Assembly (NCBI RefSeq): GCF_022815645.1
Contig: NZ_JALGRO010000013.1
Span: forward strand, 62,001 to 126,000
Reading direction: 5' to 3'
From: Curtobacterium sp. VKM Ac-2922
Lineage (GTDB): Bacteria; Actinomycetota; Actinomycetes; Actinomycetales; Microbacteriaceae
DNA: 64,000 nt
Positions 1 to 6,662 of the stretch are shown here, in pieces (within the stretch, counting starts at the first letter, position 1; every line of letters begins with the position of its first letter). A model generated the notes under the pieces. The model was given only the letters and a program-made list of their open reading frames with translations. It did no database searches and was not told where the DNA came from. The position numbers and the translations under genes were made by a program.

Positions 1-1140
1 CAGGAACGCCTCGGGGCCGTCGTACGCCAGCGGGCGGTCACCACGACGGGTGGCGTCGAGGCGCGCGGCGGTGAACAGCAGCGCACGGCGATGGGTCTCG
101 TTCGGCGCACGGATGCCGATGCGTTCGGCGATGTCGGGGTCGAGCGACTCCTGCGCGGCGACCAGCGCGGTGAGTCCCGCGTCGGCGGGGGTCTCGTCGG
201 CGTCGAGCGTCAGGGTGCTGCCGATCCGGGTCGCGGCACGGGCCAGGCCGAGCAGCACGTGCTCGGCCGCGATCTCGGCCGCCTGGCGGGTGATGTCCGC
301 GGTGACGAACGGGTTGCCGTCGCGGTCGCCGCCGATCCACGTGCCGAAGCGCACGAACGCCGGGGCCTGCACGGGGCTGCTGCCCGCAGCGTCACCGAGC
401 AGTCGGTCGTCGAGCAGGCGGTAGACCTGCGGGACGATCTCGAACAGCGTCTGGTCGAACACGCTCATCGCGGTGCGGACCTCGTCGAGCGGGGTCGGCC
501 GGGTCGTGCGGAGCGGCGAGGTGCGCAGCAGGTTCGTGATCTCCTCGAGCAGCCGGCGTTCGTTCTCGGCACGTGCCGTGGCGTTCTTCGCGCGGTCCCG
601 CTCGTCGATCAGGTCCGTGATGCGTCGGACCGCCGTGGTGACCGCACGCCGACGGGCCTCGGTCGGGTGGGCCGTCAGCACGGCGTGGAAGCGCAGGTCG
701 GCGAGCCGCGCAGCGGCCTGGTCCACGCCGACCTCGTCGACGAGCTGGGCGTACGTCGCGGGGAACGAGTCGCCTGCCACGCCGCCGTCGTCGCCACGCT
801 GCCGCAGCACGCGCACGCGGTGGTGCTCCTCGGCCAGGTTGGTCAGGTGGAAGTAGGTGGTGAAGGCACGCGCGACCTCTTCGGAGCGCTCGGTTGAGAG
901 CCCTGCCACGATCGCCTCGGCGCGGGCGGCACCGTCGGCGTCGTCGCCCTCGTAGGCCGTGATCACCGCGGCGCGCAGGTCTTCGACGTCGCGCAGCAGG
1001 TCGTCGCCCCCGCTCTCGCGGAGCACCCGCCCGAGCAGACTGCCGAGGTAGCGGACGTCGGCGCGCAGGTCGCTGTCGACCGCTCCGCTGACGTTCTCAC
1101 GTGCGCTGCCGAAGCGCGTGGATCCGTCGATCGCCGTCAT
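1..1140 (-). CDS. ppc: Phosphoenolpyruvate carboxylase, N-terminal part (runs off the left edge)
   Basis: This enzyme carboxylates phosphoenolpyruvate to oxaloacetate and so refills the TCA cycle. Only the first 380 codons are inside the window; the family is usually about 900 residues. The visible part carries the family signature LTAHPTEARRR with the catalytic histidine, followed by FGTWIGGDRDGNPFVT, another conserved PEP carboxylase block. The ATG at 1138-1140 is preceded by GGAAGGACGAG, a good Shine-Dalgarno sequence. A TACGCT hexamer at 1185-1190 (minus strand) could be its -10. The gene looks intact as far as it goes. Confidence 0.96.
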   Translation of the reverse strand, partial: MTAIDGSTRFGSARENVSGAVDSDLRADVRYLGSLLGRVLRESGGDDLLRDVEDLRAAVITAYEGDDADGAARAEAIVAGLSTERSEEVARAFTTYFHLTNLAEEHHRVRVLRQRGDDGGVAGDSFPATYAQLVDEVGVDQAAARLADLRFHAVLTAHPTEARRRAVTTAVRRITDLIDERDRAKNATARAENERRLLEEITNLLRTSPLRTTRPTPLDEVRTAMSVFDQTLFEIVPQVYRLLDDRLLGDAAGSSPVQAPAFVRFGTWIGGDRDGNPFVTADITRQAAEIAAEHVLLGLARAATRIGSTLTLDADETPADAGLTALVAAQESLDPDIAERIGIRAPNETHRRALLFTAARLDATRRGDRPLAYDGPEAFL

Positions 1141-1300
1141 CTCGTCCTTCCGATTGTGTGGGATACCAGTCCCCGGACCCCAGCAGCGTACCGGGCGGCG
1201 GCGCAGCGTGACGACGACCGTCCGGCCGGTTCGTGACGCACCGCAACGCTCCGCGACCGCTCGGTGCACGGCCGGTGGCCCCTGGCAGGCGCTCCCGTGT

Positions 1301-1954
1301 TCAGGCCGCGGAGGTGCGCCGTGCGTCGAGCTCGGCGAGCAGACCGTCGTCGAGCGCCGAGGCCAGCTCGACCTCGGCCATCACCCGCTCGCGCTCGGTG
1401 GCGTCCCACGGTGCCGCGTCGAGCTGGTCGCGGTAGGTCGCCTGGAAGGCCGCGGGGTCGGCGAGCTGGTCGAAGATCCAGAACAGCACGCCGTTCGTGT
1501 CGAACCCGAACTGCTGGCTCAGCGTCAGGCCGATCGCCCGGCCGCCGGACAGGTCGCCGAGGTACCGCGTGTAGTGGTGCGCGACGAAGCCGCCGGGCCA
1601 CTCGGCCGCGACCTCGTTGAGTCGTCGGACGTACGCCGTCGTGGCCGGTGTGGGGCAGACGAGTTCGGACCAGTCCGGGCCGACCAGGTACTCCAGGTCG
1701 GCACGGATCGCGGGCATGCGCGTCAGGTGCGCCGTCATGAACGGGCTGACGACGGGGTGGTCCGCCATCCGCTCGGCCGCGCGCTCCAGTGCGTCGTACA
1801 CGAAGGCGTACTGCCCGAGCAGGTCGGCGTAGTCCGCCACGTCGCAGCGCCCGCCGCGCAGCGCGTCCATGAAGTCGGTGCCGGCCGTCGTGCCCGAGGT
1901 CCGCGCTGCACGCAGCCGCAGCAGTTCGGAGAACCGGGTGACTGGAGCGTTCAT
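1301..1954 (-). CDS. Heme oxygenase-like protein lacking the proximal histidine
   Basis: This 217-residue protein belongs to the biliverdin-producing heme oxygenase family, which opens heme and releases iron. The distal helix signature is present as HHYTRYLGDLSGG, with GDLSGG at residues 133-138. The proximal heme ligand is not: aligning LRLRAARTSGTTAGTDFM with the HmuO-type LKQSTAQAHEKAEHSTFM places Ser20 exactly at the ligand His, and no histidine occurs before residue 66. The start codon abuts an IdeR-type box and has TAGCCT six nt upstream with no Shine-Dalgarno, so the mRNA is probably leaderless and iron-regulated. It diverges from a siderophore-interacting protein. It may use another ligand, bind another tetrapyrrole, or be inactive. 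Confidence 0.85.
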   Translation of the reverse strand: MNAPVTRFSELLRLRAARTSGTTAGTDFMDALRGGRCDVADYADLLGQYAFVYDALERAAERMADHPVVSPFMTAHLTRMPAIRADLEYLVGPDWSELVCPTPATTAYVRRLNEVAAEWPGGFVAHHYTRYLGDLSGGRAIGLTLSQQFGFDTNGVLFWIFDQLADPAAFQATYRDQLDAAPWDATERERVMAEVELASALDDGLLAELDARRTSAA

Positions 1955-1972
1955 GAGGTGAGGCTAACCTCA
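1954..1972. promoter_or_regulatory. IdeR/DtxR iron box between heme oxygenase and siderophore reductase
   Basis: The 19-mer tgaggtgaggctaacctca matches the IdeR/DtxR consensus (TTAGGTTAGSCTAACCTAA) at about 16 of 19 positions and is a near-palindrome. It overlaps the start codon of the minus-strand heme oxygenase gene. It also contains TANNNT hexamers on both strands: TAGCCT on minus at 1961-1966 and TAACCT on plus at 1965-1970. Bound IdeR would therefore cover both candidate -10 elements. Regulation is inferred from the match. Confidence 0.85.
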
Positions 1973-2065
1973 CAAGCGCGTCTGCGCACCAGGAATCGCC
2001 GGGACACGGCTGACACCGAGCAGGTCACAGCGTGCGCAGACACGACGAGAGGAAGCTCCCCCACG

Positions 2066-2905
2066 ATGAGCGCGAAGAACCGAACCCAGCACGTGTTCGT
2101 CGTCGACCACACCGAACGCCTGACGCCCCACATGGTGCGCGTGCACCTGGGCGGACCCGCGTTCCGGGCGTTCGTCGACGATGCCGACCCCGACCGACTG
2201 GCCATGACGGATCGGTACGTCAAGCTCCTGATCGCGAAGCCGGGGCTCGGCCTGACGCCCCCGTACGACCTCGACGCCCTGCGCGACGACCTGCCGAAGC
2301 AGGACCGGCCGGCCCGACGCACCTACACCGTCCGGTCGATCGACCACGACACCCAGACGATCGCGATCGACTTCGTCGTGCACGGCGACGAGGGACTCGC
2401 CGGACCCTGGGCCGCCGCTGCCCGCCCCGGCGACCTGCTCGCCCTGACCGGCCCCGGCGGCGGCTACGCCCCGAGCGCCGACCCCGACGTCGAACACCTG
2501 CTGCTCGGCGACGACAGCGCACTGCCGGCGATCGCCTCGGCGCTCGCTGCGATGGACCCCGACGCCACCGGCACGGCGCTGATCGAGGTCGCCGGACCCG
2601 CCGACCAGCAGCACATGCCGCACCCGGCCGGCGTGACGCTGCGATGGCTGCACCGCGACGCCACCGGCGCCGAGCCGGGCACGCTCCTGCTGGCCGCGAC
2701 CCGCGAGCTGCCGCGGGCCTCCCGGCCGGTGCGCGTGTTCGCGCACGGTGAGCGGACCGCGATCAAGGCGATCCGACGACTGCTGCAGGACGAGTGGGGC
2801 GTCGAGAAGGCGGACATGTCACTGTCGGCGTACTGGGCGCTGGGGCGCGCCGAGGACCGGTTCCAGGAGGAGAAGCGCGAGCCGGTGGGCGCCGTCTTCG
2901 ACTGA
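2066..2905 (+). CDS. Siderophore-interacting FAD-dependent ferric reductase (SIP family)
   Basis: This 279-residue protein is a ViuB/SIP-type flavoreductase, which reduces ferric siderophores in the cytoplasm to release iron. The FAD-binding motif RTYTVR lies at residues 85-90. The C-terminal half is the SIP-specific NAD(P)H-like domain (LLLGDDSALPAIASAL, then the conserved end SAYWALGRAEDRF). The ATG is chosen because GAGAGGAAG lies about 10 nt upstream. It diverges from the heme oxygenase-like gene across an IdeR box, so both probably respond to iron starvation. Confidence 0.93.
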   Translation: MSAKNRTQHVFVVDHTERLTPHMVRVHLGGPAFRAFVDDADPDRLAMTDRYVKLLIAKPGLGLTPPYDLDALRDDLPKQDRPARRTYTVRSIDHDTQTIAIDFVVHGDEGLAGPWAAAARPGDLLALTGPGGGYAPSADPDVEHLLLGDDSALPAIASALAAMDPDATGTALIEVAGPADQQHMPHPAGVTLRWLHRDATGAEPGTLLLAATRELPRASRPVRVFAHGERTAIKAIRRLLQDEWGVEKADMSLSAYWALGRAEDRFQEEKREPVGAVFD

Positions 2906-2950
2906 CGGGAGGCCCGGGGCACGTCGGACGTCACCACTAGCGTTCCGCGC

Positions 2951-3511
2951 ATGGTCGAGTCCTGCTGCGTGCCCGGGTGCGCGGGCGAGCCCGCGTCCGG
3001 CGCGCCGGTGCCGCTGTGCGAGTCCCACGTGCTGGTGGTCGGCGACTTCGCCGGGGGCCGCCGCGGCACCGAGGACGCGCTGCCCGGCCCGTGCCTGGTC
3101 TGCGGGTGCCGGATCGGCGTGCGGTTCCCCTCGGGGACGGTGTGCGCCGTGTGCGAGTGGCCGTACGGGGACGTGCCCGACGGCGAGCTCGCTCCCCCGC
3201 GGGTGGACGTCGTGTACTACCTGCGGCAGCGCGACGACGTGGGCGACCGCGTGAAGATCGGCACGACGACGAACCCCCGGCAACGGTTCGCGCGGATCCC
3301 GCACCAGGACCTGCTGGCGTTCGAGCGGGGTGACCGGGCGCTCGAACGGCGGCGGCACGAGCAGTTCGCGGTCTCGCGGTACCCGGGGACAGAGTGGTTC
3401 CGGGTGACGCCCGAGCTGCTCGAGCACGTCCGGGTGGTCGCGGCCGGGGTCCCCGATCCGTGGTCGCTGCACGCGCGGTGGACCAGCGAGGCGCTCGCGC
3501 TGCGCGGGTGA
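2951..3511 (+). CDS. GIY-YIG-type nuclease domain protein with N-terminal Cys clusters
   Basis: A 186-residue protein with two parts. The first 80 residues carry Cys/His clusters (CCVPGC with CESH, then CLVCGC with CAVC) that look like zinc-binding treble clefs. Residues from about 87 on (VYYLRQRDDVGDRVKIGTTT, then RRRHEQF and GTEWF) resemble the T5orf172/MUG113 branch of GIY-YIG nucleases. The target is unknown. A TAGCGT hexamer lies 7 nt before the ATG with no Shine-Dalgarno, suggesting a leaderless message. It sits at the edge of a group of nuclease, toxin-antitoxin and reverse transcriptase genes. Confidence 0.75.
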   Translation: MVESCCVPGCAGEPASGAPVPLCESHVLVVGDFAGGRRGTEDALPGPCLVCGCRIGVRFPSGTVCAVCEWPYGDVPDGELAPPRVDVVYYLRQRDDVGDRVKIGTTTNPRQRFARIPHQDLLAFERGDRALERRRHEQFAVSRYPGTEWFRVTPELLEHVRVVAAGVPDPWSLHARWTSEALALRG

Positions 3512-3517
3512 GGGGTG

Positions 3518-3720
3518 GGTGCGCGCCCGGTGCGAGGTGCGCGCCCGGTGCGAGGTTCGCGCCTGGTGCGAGGTTCGCGCCCGGTGCGAGGTTGATCGCC
3601 CCGTGCAGCGCAACAAGGTCGCACCGGGCGACCATGGTCGCACCCGCATGCAGCCTCGCACGGTGCTGCCCGGCCGCAACCGCGCACCGTCCGCGCGCCG
3701 TGCAGCCGTGCAGCCGTCGT
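3518..3720. repeat. GTGCGAGG / CCGCGCAC dispersed intergenic element, copy A
   Basis: This convergent intergenic region is filled with GGTGCGAGG-type words on its left and complementary words (GGTCGCACC, CCTCGCAC, CCGCGCACC) on its right, so it can fold on itself. Related copies lie near 38.0, 50.8 and 55.8 kb. I see no ORF with coding character here. Role unknown; a bidirectional terminator or REP-like element is plausible. Confidence 0.7.
3523..3594 (+). repeat. Four tandem copies of an 18-bp unit
   Basis: Four head-to-tail copies of gcgcccggtgcgaggttc differ at only a few positions. They form the left arm of repeat element copy A, just downstream of the GIY-YIG gene. Confidence 0.9.
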
Positions 3721-3725
3721 GCGGC

Positions 3726-4715
3726 TCAGCGCGCGTAGGCGTCGACGAAGAGTGCGCCGCGGACGTCCCGCAGGGTGTCGACCAGGCGCTCGATCGTCCG
3801 ACCGGACACGCCCGACACCTGCAGGTCGTGGGGCCCGAGGGCGGGCAGGCGCCCGGTGCGGATGCGCACGACTTCCCACCCGACGCCACGCAGTGCGCGG
3901 TCCTTGCGCCGGTCGGAGTCCTCGCGCGGTCCGACGTGCTCGAGCCCGTGCCGACCGGTGGAGTCGTACTCGATCGCGACGCGCAGCTCGGGCAGGATGA
4001 TGTCCGGCCAGGCCTCGACGTGGTCGTGGAACGGCCGGTCCAGGCGGATGGCGTTCCGGTCGAAGGTGAAGTCGAAGCGGTCGGACAACGCCTGGCGCAG
4101 CTCGGCCTCGACCGCCGAGGCCGTCGCCGGCGCGCACACGCTGACGAAGGCGTCGCCCGAGGGCAGCCGCGGCGTCTTGCGGCAGATCTCCCGCTCGGCC
4201 GCCGGACGCCGAGCGGTGCCCCGACGGGCGCCGGGACGAGCCGCGCGGGAGGACGCGACGGCACCGGTCGGCACGTCGCCCACCGGAGAAGCGCCGCGTC
4301 GGCCGGCCGCGGGCAGGGTCTGCCGCCCGGCCGTCCGGACCGCTCGCTGCGGCGCGGGGACCTGGGTCGGCCAGTCCTCTGGCAGGACCGGCCATCGCTG
4401 GGGCTTCGCCATCACGGTGCACTCCGGGCACCAGACGGACCGTCGGCGTTCGCGGCCGGGACGCCCGCGCTGCTCGGCCGGGGTCGCGACGAACACGTGG
4501 CCGACGTCGCACTCCCACGTCAGCAGGACCTCGGCCGCCGGGGGCACCTGGGTCAGGACGATGCCGGCGTTCCACTCGGGGTGGTACTGCCGGATGAGCA
4601 CCGGGAAGGACGCCCACGCGTCGCGGAACTCGCCCACGGCGTACGGCATCGCCACACCGCGCGAGAACTGTCGGCGGCGCCACCACGCATCGACTGGCTC
4701 GACCACGTCCGTCAC
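3726..4715 (-). CDS. Zinc-ribbon plus restriction-endonuclease-like (VSR/DUF559-type) protein
   Basis: About 329 residues in two domains. The N-terminal part has WECDVGHVF followed by WCPEC, a treble-clef zinc ribbon of the type found beside VSR-like nucleases. The C-terminal part has PDIILPELRVAIEYDS with downstream RRKDRALRGVGWEVVRI, matching the D...ExK-like core of PD-(D/E)XK/VSR-fold endonucleases. The middle is a low-complexity Arg/Ala/Pro linker. The start is uncertain: I chose GTG at 4715, but GTG 4706 and ATG 4649 are in frame and none has a strong Shine-Dalgarno. Substrate unknown. Homologues I recall are widespread hypothetical proteins of Microbacteriaceae. Confidence 0.65.
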   Translation of the reverse strand: MTDVVEPVDAWWRRRQFSRGVAMPYAVGEFRDAWASFPVLIRQYHPEWNAGIVLTQVPPAAEVLLTWECDVGHVFVATPAEQRGRPGRERRRSVWCPECTVMAKPQRWPVLPEDWPTQVPAPQRAVRTAGRQTLPAAGRRGASPVGDVPTGAVASSRAARPGARRGTARRPAAEREICRKTPRLPSGDAFVSVCAPATASAVEAELRQALSDRFDFTFDRNAIRLDRPFHDHVEAWPDIILPELRVAIEYDSTGRHGLEHVGPREDSDRRKDRALRGVGWEVVRIRTGRLPALGPHDLQVSGVSGRTIERLVDTLRDVRGALFVDAYAR

Positions 4716-4777
4716 CGTACGAGCAGCCACCGACACGTGCGCACGTCGGCGGGACACCGCAACGGCAGCGGGGCAGC

Positions 4778-5446
4778 TCAGTCGCGCGGCGGCGTCACGA
4801 TCGTGAAGCGCTCGGGGCCGGCGGTGGTGCCGTCGTCGAGCACACGGATGCCGGACTCGCGGCACGCGGTCACCCCGTCGCGGTGGACTCGCTCGGGACG
4901 GGGCCGACGGGGAACGCCGGCGTCGCCGAACACGGCCCACGCGTTGGGTGCCGCGGCGCTGGTGAACCGGGTGCTGTAGCGGACGCCCGCGAACCCGGCA
5001 GCGTCGAACGCCCGAGCCCATGCCTGGGGCACGCGGTAGTCGACCATCGTCTGCAGCTCGGCACCCACGCCGTGCCGCACCGCGTCTGCGGCCGTGACGT
5101 CGGCGAAGCGGCGCCCCCGCGACGCCCGGGCCGCGACGACGACCATCTCGCGCGCCCGGCCGACGAACACCGTGTTCGTGTGCAGGGTGTGGTGTGCCAG
5201 GCGTTCGCGCACCGCGACCTCGACCGAGTCGGCCCAGTAGCAGGTGCCCCGGGGGTCGGCGAGGTCGAACCGGCCGCCGTCCGCGCCGTCCGCGTCGGCC
5301 GGGGTGCTCGCGAACCACCACGCACCACGGTCGTGACGCTTCGCCCGGTAGAACGTCGTGCCGCGGGACTCGGCCGACGGGAAGCCCGCCAGGTCGGCGC
5401 CGTCGCTCGGACCACGCTGTGCGACCTGGGTGCGGCGCTCGGTCAC
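4778..5446 (-). CDS. RES-domain toxin (NAD+-consuming)
   Basis: A 222-residue RES-family protein, the toxin half of a type II toxin-antitoxin pair. Characterised members (MbcT, PumA) degrade NAD+. The R-E-S pattern is visible: TTFYRAKR near the N-terminus, GTCYWADSVEVAVRER in the middle (Tyr and Glu), and GVRYSTRF near the C-terminus. The GTG start overlaps the antitoxin stop by 4 bp (GTGA), so the two are translationally coupled, with antitoxin first. The usual RES core is about 150-170 residues, so this copy has extra N- and C-terminal segments. Confidence 0.88.
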   Translation of the reverse strand: MTERRTQVAQRGPSDGADLAGFPSAESRGTTFYRAKRHDRGAWWFASTPADADGADGGRFDLADPRGTCYWADSVEVAVRERLAHHTLHTNTVFVGRAREMVVVAARASRGRRFADVTAADAVRHGVGAELQTMVDYRVPQAWARAFDAAGFAGVRYSTRFTSAAAPNAWAVFGDAGVPRRPRPERVHRDGVTACRESGIRVLDDGTTAGPERFTIVTPPRD

Positions 5447-5976
5447 GCGTCCGCCAGCCAGGCGTGTGCCGCGCGGCGGGCGGCGCGCAGCACGACGTCG
5501 TGCCGGCCGGCCCGCAGTGCCTGGGCGGCGGTCGTACCGCCGAACTCGTCGGCGACGGTGTTGAGCCACAGGGCACTGCCCCACGGATCGATGCGGTCGG
5601 GGTCGAGCAGCGCCAGCACCTGCCGCAGGTGCGGCAACGGCGCGCCGGACGGACCGAACTGGAACGACGGGAAGATCCGGCTGCCGTCGCCGATCTTCAG
5701 GCCCAGCAGGTCACCCTTCGTGCTCGCCTTGCTGATCGCCTGACGGGTCACACCGCGCCAGCTCGCCAACGAGGACGCGTCGTAGAACGGGCCGATCAGC
5801 GCGTCGGCCTCGTGCTTGACCGCCGGCAACGCGGCGACCATCCGATCTGCCAGCACACCGACGTCGCCCACCGCCGCGAGTGCATCGTCGTACCGACCAC
5901 CGCGGAGCCGGTCCTGGATCGCGGCGAGCAGTGCCGCCACGGCAGTCCCGGAGACCACCCGTTGGGTCGTTGCCAT
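5443..5976 (-). CDS. Xre/MbcA/ParS-type antitoxin of the RES pair
   Basis: A 177-residue protein with an internal DNA-binding region (SLASWRGVTRQAISKASTKG) and a C-terminal DUF2384/MbcA-like toxin-binding part (LLDPDRIDPWGSALWLNT, then DEFGGTTAAQAL). Such antitoxins block the RES active site and repress their own promoter. The operon order is antitoxin then toxin with a GTGA overlap. The ATG at 5974-5976 is preceded by AGGAAGG. Paired direct repeats sit around its promoter, as expected for autorepression. Confidence 0.87.
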   Translation of the reverse strand: MATTQRVVSGTAVAALLAAIQDRLRGGRYDDALAAVGDVGVLADRMVAALPAVKHEADALIGPFYDASSLASWRGVTRQAISKASTKGDLLGLKIGDGSRIFPSFQFGPSGAPLPHLRQVLALLDPDRIDPWGSALWLNTVADEFGGTTAAQALRAGRHDVVLRAARRAAHAWLADA

Positions 5977-5991
5977 GCGCTCCGCCTTCCT

Positions 5992-6039
5992 GCAACCGTG
6001 TCAACCGATCATACCGATCTCACGTCAACCGCGTCAACC
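5992..6039 (-). promoter_or_regulatory. RES-Xre operon promoter with paired direct-repeat operators
   Basis: On the minus strand a -35 TTGACG (6032-6037) and a -10 TATGAT (6008-6013) are 18 bp apart. Two copies of ggttgacrcggttg flank them, one over the -35 (6025-6039) and one just downstream of the -10 (5992-6006). This is a plausible autorepression operator for the Xre-like antitoxin. The repeats are seen directly; the binding is inferred. Confidence 0.75.
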
Positions 6040-6056
6040 AGTCGGGGTCGATGACA

Positions 6057-6071
6057 TACCCTGGTGGGGTA
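6057..6071. promoter_or_regulatory. Candidate CsoR operator
   Basis: The perfect inverted repeat TACCC-N5-GGGTA resembles GC-rich CsoR operators and lies 20 bp before the csoR-like start codon. It suggests autoregulation by the encoded repressor. Confidence 0.65.
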
Positions 6072-6090
6072 CTGGTCCCCGGGAGGCCTC

Positions 6091-6381
6091 ATGACCGATC
6101 ACGAGCACGGCTACATCTCGTCGAAGGACGCGTACCTCAAGCGACTCAAGCGCATCGAGGGCCAGGCACGCGGGCTGCAGCGCATGGTCGAGGACGAGCA
6201 GTACTGCATCGACATCCTGACCCAGGTGTCCGCGATGACGAAGGCGCTGCAGTCGGTCGCGCTCGGACTGGTCGAGGACCACCTGACGCACTGCGTGACC
6301 GACGCACTGGCCGACGGCGGCGACCCGACGGCCAAGGTCAAGGAAGCCTCCGAGGCGATCGCGCGCCTGGTCCGTTCCTGA
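6091..6381 (+). CDS. csoR: CsoR-family copper-sensing repressor
   Basis: A 96-residue all-helical repressor of the CsoR/DUF156 family. The copper ligands have the exact spacing of mycobacterial CsoR: Cys39, His64, Cys68 (CID...HLTHC). CsoR releases its operator when Cu(I) binds. The start at 6091 follows GGGAGG; an upstream in-frame ATG at 6064 is inside the operator and less likely. No copper chaperone or P-type ATPase is adjacent, so the regulated copper genes are elsewhere or it controls only itself. The gene converges on the DUF4287 gene with 4 bp between the stops. Confidence 0.9.
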   Translation: MTDHEHGYISSKDAYLKRLKRIEGQARGLQRMVEDEQYCIDILTQVSAMTKALQSVALGLVEDHLTHCVTDALADGGDPTAKVKEASEAIARLVRS

Positions 6382-6385
6382 CGCG

Positions 6386-6634
6386 TCAGGCCAGGGCGCG
6401 CTTGACGTACGCGACGACCGCGTTGGCGTGCCCGTGGCCCATGCCGTGTTCGGCCTTCAGCCAGGACACCACTTGCATGTGCGGCTCGGTGTCCAGCCGC
6501 TCGGCGACCACGTCGAGCCACTCCTGCACGGGGCGCCCGTAGGTGCGCTCGATGCTCGGGAAGTACGAGGCGGGGCCCTGGACCTTCGTCCCCGCTGCCG
6601 GAGGCTCCGGCGCGGTCACTCGGTGCGCTGTCAT
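6386..6634 (-). CDS. DUF4287 domain protein
   Basis: An 82-residue protein of unknown function. Its core (GPASYFPSIERTYGRPVQEW, then HMQVVSWLKAEHGMGHGHANAVVAYV) matches the DUF4287 family common in actinobacteria. TAGGGT lies exactly 6 nt before the ATG without a Shine-Dalgarno, indicating a leaderless transcript of its own. It starts 28 bp downstream of the reverse transcriptase stop, so co-transcription is also possible. Confidence 0.82.
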   Translation of the reverse strand: MTAHRVTAPEPPAAGTKVQGPASYFPSIERTYGRPVQEWLDVVAERLDTEPHMQVVSWLKAEHGMGHGHANAVVAYVKRALA

Positions 6635-6662
6635 GGCGTCACCCTAGCGACGCCACCGGCCG

